A model generated the notes under the pieces. That model had not been told where the DNA came from and did not search any database. It worked only from the letters and a program-made list of their open reading frames with translations. A DNA stretch of 18,743 bases from positions 1 through 18,743 of the forward strand of contig JAZRVW010000067.1 of assembly GCA_045599385.1 (NCBI GenBank). Direction: 5' to 3'. Position 1 is the stretch's first letter; every line of letters starts with the position of its first letter. Below, piece by piece: positions 1 to 5,197 of the stretch. This stretch comes from F23-B02 sp045599385. GTDB lineage: Bacteria > Bacillota > Clostridia > Oscillospirales > Oscillospiraceae. The position numbers were made by a program, and so were the translations under genes.

Positions 1-20
1 CTTTTCCGCCCATACATCAT

Positions 21-60
21 AACAAAACTCGGCATGCGTCAGCATTGCCGAGTTTTTGTT
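21..60. terminator. Hairpin terminator at the left edge
   Basis: The arms at 21-34 and 46-60 pair (AACAAAACTCGGCA against TGCCGAGTTTTTGTT, with one extra T) around a loop of about 11 bases. A/T runs flank the GC stem, so it could act on either strand. It probably ends a gene lying left of the window. Confidence 0.6.
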
Positions 61-70
61 ATTTTGTCTG

Positions 71-200
71 AACGAAAAATCTCTCGCTCAAAACTGCTTC
101 GCACCCTGAGAGATTGATGTTTTTTCGTAGGACAAGGCGAAAAGCGCAGGAATACTGGCTATGTATTCCGAGCATTTTTAACGATGTATTACGGAAAAAC
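71..200. other. Structured non-coding segment, possible dispersed repeat or RNA
   Basis: There is no credible ORF here. Nested complementarity is visible. ACGAAAAA (72-79) and AATCTCTC (78-85) pair with TTTTTCGT (121-128) and GAGAGATT (108-115). GGAATAC (149-155) pairs with GTATTCC (163-169) around a 7-base loop. GTTTTTTCGTA (119-129) pairs with TACGGAAAAAC (190-200) with one G-U pair. The alternatives share the 119-129 arm, so two mutually exclusive folds are possible. The look is of an intergenic repeat or structured RNA of clostridial genomes, but I cannot assign it to a family. Confidence 0.4.
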
Positions 201-259
201 AGCTTCTTTCAGGGCTATTAATCCCTAAGTGAGAGTGCCCTTACGGTCGGTTCTTTTTC

Positions 260-288
260 TTGCTCTATTATGATCAATGCACTATAAT
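260..288 (+). promoter_or_regulatory. Sigma-A-type promoter of the acyltransferase gene
   Basis: TTGCTC (260-265) and a perfect TATAAT (283-288) are separated by 17 bases, 26 bases upstream of the start codon at 315. The -35 box matches only partly; the -10 box is consensus. Confidence 0.6.
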
Positions 289-314
289 ATACACATATTT
301 TATGAGGTGGCGCC

Positions 315-1397
315 ATGAAACAGCGAAATTCAAGCCTTGAGCTTTTGAGAATAATCTGCATGCTGGCAATCGTTTGCTATCACTATGTCATGTGGGGTGG
401 CTTCAAAAGCTTTTCAGAATACGAATTTTCCTTTTCTGTGTATTTTCTTCAGGTACTCGGCTTCTTCGGAAAAATTGCGTGTTCTGTTTTTGCCATAATC
501 TCGGGCTACTTTCAGATTACAAGCAATAAGGATAAAATATATAAGAAGCTCGTGCCTCTTGCCGCAGAGATGTTCTTTTACTACATAGTTATTCTAGTCA
601 TCATGCTTTTGACTTGCGCAGTTCCCGTTTCAGCAAAGGCAATCCTCAAATCCGCAGTGCCAGTAGTATACGGCACCTGGTACGCTGTGAACTATCTGCT
701 CATGTGTCTGTTAGCGCCGTTCATCAATCCCTGGCTGAAGCAGATGGACAAAAAGGATTATCGCAAACTTCTCATCATTCTGTTCATCATCTGGTCTGTA
801 ATACCCACGCTGTTTAATCCCACGGCGGTAACTTCCGACGTATTCGACTTCGGCTCGCTTGATTTCTTTATCATAATGTATATTGCGGGTGCGTATATCC
901 GGCTTCACGTTACGCCTGCCGACAGAATACACAACAGGCGTAATCTCAAGGGAATGCTCGCCTGCATTCTGTTTATGGTTCTGTCAATTGCCGCGGTTGA
1001 TTTCATCGGCATAAAAACGGGCAAAAGCATATTTATCGACAACGCGGGTTATCTTCAGAAGTTTAACAGCATACCGGCCGTAGGCTGTGCGGTGTTCGCA
1101 TTTATCTATTTCTCAAATTTAAGCTTCAGCAGCAAATTTATTAACACCGTTTCGGGTGCGACCTTCGGTGTGTATCTGATTCACAACAATTTTCTACTGC
1201 GAAAATTCATCTGGTGCAGCGTATCGCCAAACGCTCTGCACGCCGCATCGCCCTATCTTCACGCATTTTTTAAGGTAATTCTGGTGTTTGCAGCGTGCAC
1301 TCTCATAGAGCTTCTGAGGGCAAAAACAGTCGGCAGACTATTTGAAAACTGGTACTATAAAAAGTATGACGCCAAAAGGCTCAGAAATCCCGAATAA
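315..1397 (+). CDS. Acyltransferase family 3 membrane protein (OafA/WecH-like)
   Basis: A 360-residue integral membrane protein that by family would transfer an acyl group (often acetyl) from a cytoplasmic donor to a surface sugar, lipid or polymer. The N-terminus carries the family signature: RN at 4-5, ELLR at 9-12, then a first hydrophobic helix ending in CYHY, where H23 is the likely catalytic histidine. About ten hydrophobic segments follow, separated by short basic loops, and the protein ends in a basic tail; this is normal length and architecture for the family. The start at 315 follows GAGGTGG (304-310) closely. It is monocistronic, with its own promoter and a strong terminator at 1399-1430. 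The substrate cannot be read from sequence; the SLH genes nearby make a cell-wall polysaccharide plausible, but that is inference. Confidence 0.85.
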   Translation: MKQRNSSLELLRIICMLAIVCYHYVMWGGFKSFSEYEFSFSVYFLQVLGFFGKIACSVFAIISGYFQITSNKDKIYKKLVPLAAEMFFYYIVILVIMLLTCAVPVSAKAILKSAVPVVYGTWYAVNYLLMCLLAPFINPWLKQMDKKDYRKLLIILFIIWSVIPTLFNPTAVTSDVFDFGSLDFFIIMYIAGAYIRLHVTPADRIHNRRNLKGMLACILFMVLSIAAVDFIGIKTGKSIFIDNAGYLQKFNSIPAVGCAVFAFIYFSNLSFSSKFINTVSGATFGVYLIHNNFLLRKFIWCSVSPNALHAASPYLHAFFKVILVFAACTLIELLRAKTVGRLFENWYYKKYDAKRLRNPE

Positions 1398-1398
1398 T

Positions 1399-1430
1399 AA
1401 AAAACCTGCATCTTTCGATGCAGGTTTTTT
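1399..1430. terminator. Terminator after the acyltransferase gene
   Basis: CCTGCATC (1405-1412) pairs with GATGCAGG (1417-1424) around TTTC, with an A-run before and T6 after, so it can work in both directions. It starts right after the stop codon. The same hairpin recurs at 1728-1752 next to tRNA-Leu. Confidence 0.9.
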
Positions 1431-1471
1431 AGCTATGCAAATGATTAATACAATGCGACCATGCCAAAACT

Positions 1472-1544
1472 TGCATGGGGAGAGCACGAGAGGGGATTGG
1501 TTATCCCTTCTCGGAATAATTGAGCGAGCAACGCGAGCGGATAA
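1472..1544 (-). repeat. tRNA-associated repeat core, copy A
   Basis: Read on the minus strand, this segment contains TTATCCGCT, CGCTCAATT, an 11-bp hairpin with one A/C mismatch (plus-strand arms 1487-1497 and 1503-1513, loop TGGTT), then CTCCCCATGCA. The same blocks in the same order occur after tRNA-Arg at 18051-18116 and again at 18296-18361. On the minus strand it lies just downstream of a tRNA-Leu 3' fragment and terminator, the same arrangement as at the tRNA-Arg locus. It has no convincing coding content. Orientation is given relative to the tRNA. Confidence 0.7.
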
Positions 1545-1561
1545 GCTCAAGGCAGAGCCTT

Positions 1562-1600
1562 GCACAAAAAAGAGCACCTTTCGGGTGCTCTTTTTTGTGC
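1562..1600 (-). terminator. Long palindromic terminator beside the tRNA-Leu fragment
   Basis: The 17-base arms at 1562-1578 and 1584-1600 are perfectly complementary around TTTCG, with GAGCACC/GGTGCTC as the GC stem and A6/T6 on the flanks. The outer GCAC/GTGC overlaps the tRNA-Leu 3' fragment, so the hairpin reaches into the former tRNA end. Confidence 0.8.
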
Positions 1601-1615
1601 GAGAGAGGAGACTTG
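1597..1615 (-). pseudogene. tRNA-Leu 3'-end fragment
   Basis: These 19 bases (GTGCGAGAGAGGAGACTTG) are identical to 1755-1773 of the intact tRNA-Leu gene. They cover the 3' half of the T arm and the 3' acceptor strand, starting in the T-loop. The D arm, anticodon arm, 5' acceptor and full CCA are absent, so it cannot make a tRNA. It reads as an attachment-site-like copy or a remnant of a tRNA duplication. Confidence 0.75.
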
Positions 1616-1620
1616 CCTGC

Positions 1621-1697
1621 ATTTTTTCGCTTTGCGAAAAAATAAAAGTATTAACCGGTGTGCGCACCGGTTAATGATACTGCCACCGGCAGTATCA
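1621..1697. repeat. Three consecutive perfect hairpins
   Basis: ATTTTTTCGC (1621-1630) pairs with 1634-1643. ATTAACCGGTG (1650-1660) pairs with 1665-1675. TGATACTGCC (1675-1684) pairs with 1688-1697. Each stem is 10-11 bp with no mismatch and a 3-4 base loop, and the last two share a base. They fill the space between the tRNA-Leu fragment and the intact tRNA-Leu terminator. No ORF with plausible coding content uses them. Confidence 0.75.
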
Positions 1698-1727
1698 ATT
1701 GTTAATTCAAGTCTTTTATAATAAAAA

Positions 1728-1752
1728 AACCTGCATCTTTCGATGCAGGTTT
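1728..1752 (-). terminator. Terminator of tRNA-Leu
   Basis: CCTGCATC/GATGCAGG (1730-1737 and 1742-1749) followed on the minus strand by T7. It abuts the CCA end of tRNA-Leu and is a copy of the hairpin at 1399-1430, including the preceding AATAATAAA-like bases. Confidence 0.85.
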
Positions 1753-1837
1753 TGGTGCGAGAGAGGAGACTTGAACTCCCACGTCGGTTGACACACGCCC
1801 CTCAAACGTGCCTGTCTACCTGTTCCAGCACTCTCGC
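1753..1837 (-). tRNA. tRNA-Leu (anticodon GAG)
   Basis: An 85-base class II tRNA with encoded CCA. The acceptor GCGAGAG (complement of 1831-1837) pairs with CTCTCGC (complement of 1757-1763), with A as discriminator. The anticodon stem CACGT/GCGTG encloses the loop TTGAGGG, giving anticodon GAG for CUC/CUU codons. A long variable arm and a T-loop reading GTTCAAG are present. It has a consensus promoter upstream and a terminator abutting the 3' end. Confidence 0.95.
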
Positions 1838-1857
1838 ATACCTCAAAGGCATGGATT

Positions 1858-1885
1858 ATTATAGCAGATTTTCAGCTAATGTCAA
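1858..1885 (-). promoter_or_regulatory. Consensus promoter of tRNA-Leu
   Basis: On the minus strand, a perfect TTGACA (complement of 1880-1885), a 16-base spacer and a perfect TATAAT (complement of 1858-1863), about 20 bases before the mature tRNA 5' end. Confidence 0.9.
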
Positions 1886-1936
1886 GAGTTAAATTCAAAT
1901 TATTTATCCTTTTGAATATACTCTCATAATTCGCGC

Positions 1937-1974
1937 AAAATACCTCCGTATACATTTTAATGGAGGTACTTTTT
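1937..1974 (+). promoter_or_regulatory. Hairpin burying the ribosome site of the SLH gene
   Basis: TACCTCC (1941-1947) is perfectly complementary to GGAGGTA (1962-1968), which contains the Shine-Dalgarno of the gene starting at 1975. The helix can extend through AAAA (1937-1940) with TTTT after a one-base bulge. The loop is 14 bases. If formed in the mRNA it would mask the ribosome site, so heat, a protein or another RNA could control it. No promoter in 1886-1936 is convincing. Confidence 0.5.
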
Positions 1975-2883
1975 ATGACAAAACGCATTTCAATATCCGT
2001 TTCCGTACTTCTGGCGCTTGTGCTCTGCTTAAGCCTTATTCCCGTTCATGCAGAAAACACAGCGCCCGTTGCTGAAAATTTTGAGTTTCAGACCTACCGC
2101 GGTGTATCCTTCGGCGGTCAGCTTGCCGCAATTGATCCCGACGGTGACACTCTGAGCTTTGAAATCACCACCGAACCCGTTAAGGGCACACTTGAGCTCA
2201 GCGATGACGGAAGCTTCGTCTACACCCCCGCCGACGGCAAAAAGGGCAAGGATTATTTCGGTTACAAGGCTGTTGACGCCGAGGGAAATCTCTCCCAGGA
2301 GGCAACCGTAATTATCAAGCTTATCAAGCAGAAAACCGATGTAAGCTACACCGACATGGAGGGCAGCGCAAGCTATTGCAGTGCCGTAAGACTTGCCGAG
2401 TGCGGAGCCTTTATCGGCAAGCAGCTTAACGGCGAATATTACTTTGAGCCCGAGCATACCGTCACCCGCGGAGAATTTCTGAATATGTGCCTTGCCGCAA
2501 CCGGTGCAGACCTTCTGAGCGGAGTTGTAAGCACGGGCTTTACCGATGACAGTGAGATCCCCGATTGGCAGAAGGCTTCCGTTTCAACCGCAGTCAAATG
2601 CGGCATTGTCAGGGGCTACAGCGACGGAAACGGCATTTACTTTAATGCAAACAGCGAAATCAGCCGCGCAGAAGCAATGGTAATGCTCAACCGCACTCTG
2701 CAGCTGTCTGATGTTAGCTATTACGATGTGGCAAGCGATATGCCCGAATTTGCCGTACAGTCTGCCGCAAATCTCGCCGCCTGCAACGTAATAAGCAGCA
2801 CCTCTGCCTCCACCTCTTCCCTCACCCGTGCAGAAGCCGCGGATATGCTTGCAAACGCCATGGTTTTAATTGATAACCGATAA
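1975..2883 (+). CDS. Secreted SLH-domain protein with a cadherin-like (Big_9-type) domain
   Basis: A 302-residue exported protein. Residues 1-26 form a signal peptide (MTKR, hydrophobic core, cleavage after VHA). Residues about 29-117 resemble a bacterial Ig/cadherin-like domain: IDPDGDTLSFEI at 53-64, DDGSFVYTPADG at 77-88, DYFGYKAVDAEG at 93-104. Three SLH repeats follow (about 125-178, 188-243, 250-298), each with a TRAE-type motif (TRGEF, SRAEA, TRAEA). SLH repeats normally bind pyruvylated secondary wall polymers, so it is probably a wall-anchored surface protein; a ligand for the Ig-like domain is unknown. I chose the ATG at 1975 rather than the in-frame ATG at 1960 because GGAGG (1962-1966) lies between them at good spacing. 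It is convergent with the next gene and shares its terminator. Confidence 0.85.
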   Translation: MTKRISISVSVLLALVLCLSLIPVHAENTAPVAENFEFQTYRGVSFGGQLAAIDPDGDTLSFEITTEPVKGTLELSDDGSFVYTPADGKKGKDYFGYKAVDAEGNLSQEATVIIKLIKQKTDVSYTDMEGSASYCSAVRLAECGAFIGKQLNGEYYFEPEHTVTRGEFLNMCLAATGADLLSGVVSTGFTDDSEIPDWQKASVSTAVKCGIVRGYSDGNGIYFNANSEISRAEAMVMLNRTLQLSDVSYYDVASDMPEFAVQSAANLAACNVISSTSASTSSLTRAEAADMLANAMVLIDNR

Positions 2884-2912
2884 AAAAAAGACACCTCAAA
2901 GGTGTCTTTTTT
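2884..2912. terminator. Bidirectional terminator between convergent genes
   Basis: GACACCT (2890-2896) pairs with AGGTGTC (2900-2906), flanked by A6 and T6. It serves the SLH gene on the plus strand and rqcH, whose stop is at 2911-2913, on the minus strand. Confidence 0.9.
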
Positions 2913-4632
2913 ATTTTTTAAGCTTCTCGGCAAGCGCCTCATCGGCCTCTGCCATAAGAGTGCTGTAATCGGTATATATAACCTTTCCCGGCATGGCACC
3001 CGAGGGCTTTTTCACAAAGCGCACCATTGTATAGTCAACGGCGGTCTTGCCGCCCTCACGTCCCTGGGAGTAATAAACAGCAAGCGATGCGGCCTCCTCA
3101 AGCGTTCTATCCGGAGGCTCAAGTCCGTCGCAGCAGATTATAACGTGACTGCCGTGTACGTTCTTTGTGTGCAGCCAGTAGTCCGTTCTGCGCGCTGTTT
3201 TTGTGGTCAGCTCATCGTTCATGGCGTTGCTTCGCCCCACAAGAATTTCAAAGCCGTCGGAGGAAACAAACTGCATGGGGCCCTGCTTTTTCACCTTTTC
3301 GGGCTTTGCGCCCTTCTGCTTTTTGATATAGCCCGTTTCCGTAAGCTCACGGCGTATTTCCGCCAAATCACGCTCTGACTCGGCACGCTCCACCTCATCA
3401 AGCACGCTGTTTAAATAATCAAGCTGTTTTTCGCCCTCGGCAATAAGCTTTGTAAGGTGGATTTCTGCGGCTTTCAGCTTGTTATACTCTCTGAACATAC
3501 TCTCCGCGTTCTTCTGCGGAGTTTTCAGCGCATCAAGCTCAATCTCGATTTCAGGGCAGCCCTCTGCGTAATAGTCCTCACACACAAGACTTCTGTCGCC
3601 CTTTTTCACTCGGTACATATTCGCGGTAAGTAGCTCAGCTCTCTTGCGTATTTCCTCCCTGCTCTCCGTACGCTTAAGCTCCTCCCTTTGCAGAGCAAGC
3701 TTTTTTGCAAGTCGGTCGCGGTTCGTTTTAACGCTGTGGCTCAGTTCCTTTGACCTGCGGTGCTGGCGCTCAAGCTTTTCACGCTTGGAGTAGTACGCGT
3801 CAAGCATTCCGCAGAAGCTGTCAAATATCTCTTCCATATACTCCCCGCCGTACTGGTGAAGGGACATGAAGGAAAAGTCCTTCGGCTTTCCGTCGCAGGT
3901 GAGCAGGGTCGGGGTAAAATCTCCCGCCTCCACCGTTTCAAGAAATGCGTCCAGCGCATCGGGCAAAAGCGTCACGTCGTCAAAGGCTCTGTGGGCAAGC
4001 TCGCGGCAGATAAGTGGTGAAAGTCCCGAAAAGCAGTCCATAAGCCGCTTGTCAAGGGGTTTTCCGCTGTCTGAGGCAAGCAGCATCTCCCTGCGTTCGT
4101 TGCCGTCAAGCGTAAACACAAGGGGCTTTTTCTGCTTCGGAGGCAAACGGTAAATCATACCCGGAAGCATTCTGCGCTCGGCATCGCCGCCGTAATCCAT
4201 GCGTCGCAGACAATCCACAATTCTTCCGTCTGCACCTATGAGCACAAGGTTTGCGCTGCGTCCCATAAGCTCCACGGCAAGCCTTATATTTATGGTGTCG
4301 CCCAGCTCGTTGTGAGTAATTATGTCAACCAATAGCAGACGCTCATAATCGGGCTGAGTGAGCTTTTCAATTCTTCCGCTGACAAGATATTTGCGCAGCA
4401 GCATACAGAACATAGGCGGCTCTGCGGGATTTTCAAAGGAAGCGTCGGTAAGCTGGATTCTCCCGCTTCCCGCACCCGCGTTAATGAGGAGCTTCATATT
4501 CTCGCCGTTGTTGCGTACAGAGATCACGACCTGGTCACGCTCGGGCTGCTGCACCTTATCAATGCGCGCACCCTCAAGCTCAGGCCGCAGCTCCTTCACA
4601 AGTGCGGAAAGAAGTATTGCGTCAAGTGCCAT
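2911..4632 (-). CDS. rqcH: RqcH/NFACT family ribosome quality-control protein (Rqc2 homolog)
   Basis: A 573-residue protein of the fibronectin-binding A/NFACT family. In bacteria RqcH binds obstructed 50S subunits and recruits tRNA-Ala to add C-terminal alanine tails that mark stalled chains for degradation. The NFACT-N region begins at MALDAILLSALVKEL; a charged, probably coiled-coil middle spans roughly 285-435; the NFACT-R (DUF814) domain lies around 445-560 with FEILVGRSNAMND and DYWLHTKNVHGSHVII. The length is typical. Residues 97-98 are ER, where I recall an Asp-Arg pair as functionally important in the family; D to E is conservative. Its ATG shares one base with the stop of mrnC (TGATG) and has a GGAGG-like site inside mrnC, so translation is probably coupled. 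Older annotations call this family an adhesin, which is less likely here without any export signal. Confidence 0.9.
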   Translation of the reverse strand: MALDAILLSALVKELRPELEGARIDKVQQPERDQVVISVRNNGENMKLLINAGAGSGRIQLTDASFENPAEPPMFCMLLRKYLVSGRIEKLTQPDYERLLLVDIITHNELGDTINIRLAVELMGRSANLVLIGADGRIVDCLRRMDYGGDAERRMLPGMIYRLPPKQKKPLVFTLDGNERREMLLASDSGKPLDKRLMDCFSGLSPLICRELAHRAFDDVTLLPDALDAFLETVEAGDFTPTLLTCDGKPKDFSFMSLHQYGGEYMEEIFDSFCGMLDAYYSKREKLERQHRRSKELSHSVKTNRDRLAKKLALQREELKRTESREEIRKRAELLTANMYRVKKGDRSLVCEDYYAEGCPEIEIELDALKTPQKNAESMFREYNKLKAAEIHLTKLIAEGEKQLDYLNSVLDEVERAESERDLAEIRRELTETGYIKKQKGAKPEKVKKQGPMQFVSSDGFEILVGRSNAMNDELTTKTARRTDYWLHTKNVHGSHVIICCDGLEPPDRTLEEAASLAVYYSQGREGGKTAVDYTMVRFVKKPSGAMPGKVIYTDYSTLMAEADEALAEKLKK

Positions 4633-5033
4633 CAGTCTTCCTCCGTACAGGCGGCGTACAGCTCGTTTATGCGTTCCGTTCTGCCAAGCAGATACAGCCA
4701 GCCGAAAAGGGCTTCAAGACCCGTTGCGGCGTGATACTGTCCTATATCCGCCTTTTGCGGAATGGAATTAACCTTTGTGTTGCGCCCACGCTTATAAACC
4801 GCGGTCTCCTCTGCCGTAAGAAGCGGCAGAATACGTTCTGCTGCCTCAGCCTGCGCAGGTGCGTTCACGATTGCAACGGTTCTGCGGTGCAGGTCGGCAA
4901 CACTTGTGTGTCCCTTGCTGCACAGCATGGTGCGTGTCAGCAGCTCATACACACCGTCGCCCACATGGGCAAGGCCAAGCATACTCACGGCATTTGCATC
5001 AGAAACGGTCATTTTGGGTTTGAATAGATCCAT
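4632..5033 (-). CDS. mrnC: Mini-ribonuclease III (23S rRNA maturation)
   Basis: A 133-residue RNase III catalytic domain without a double-strand RNA-binding domain, as in Bacillus MrnC, which trims 23S rRNA precursor ends. Visible motifs are HVGDGVYELLTR with catalytic D26, the KRGRN segment at 81-85, and LEALFGWLYLLGR with E107. The start at 5033 follows GGAGT at suitable spacing. It overlaps rqcH by one base, forming a two-gene unit. A MITE-like element lies directly upstream and ends only about 17 bases before the start codon, so its promoter must lie in or beyond that element. In many Firmicutes mrnC sits beside cysS; not here. Confidence 0.92.
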   Translation of the reverse strand: MDLFKPKMTVSDANAVSMLGLAHVGDGVYELLTRTMLCSKGHTSVADLHRRTVAIVNAPAQAEAAERILPLLTAEETAVYKRGRNTKVNSIPQKADIGQYHAATGLEALFGWLYLLGRTERINELYAACTEED

Positions 5034-5050
5034 ATTTTACTCCAAAAAAG

Positions 5051-5156
5051 TGTCATCCTGAGCTTGCGAAGGATCTCCGGCGTCGGACGACAGAGCAGGT
5101 ATAATTACATACTAACTACTGTCCTTGGGGATTCTTCGCTGACGCTCAGAATGACA
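5051..5156. repeat. MITE-like inverted-repeat element
   Basis: TGTCATCCTGAGC (5051-5063) matches the inverse of GCTCAGAATGACA (5144-5156) at 12 of 13 bases, and the similarity continues inward through GCGAAGGATC / GATTCTTCGC for about 25 bases. The centre is AT-rich and non-coding. This resembles the widely dispersed TGTCATcCTGAGCG...GAAGaATC bacterial intergenic repeat; that identification is from memory. On the minus strand the right arm ends in T6, so it could also terminate ftsK transcripts. No target duplication is evident. Confidence 0.6.
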
Positions 5157-5197
5157 GATAATCTTGAATGATATTTAACTAATTATGCAATCAGAGG

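Noticed and set aside
1342..1674. ORFs on both strands across 1338-1674
   Set aside because: They run through two terminators, the repeat core and hairpins, overlap the acyltransferase end, have no ribosome site and no protein-like composition.
1960..1974. ATG at 1960 as start of the SLH protein
   Set aside because: It would put the Shine-Dalgarno inside the coding region and add MEVLF before a normal signal peptide; 1975 is better placed.
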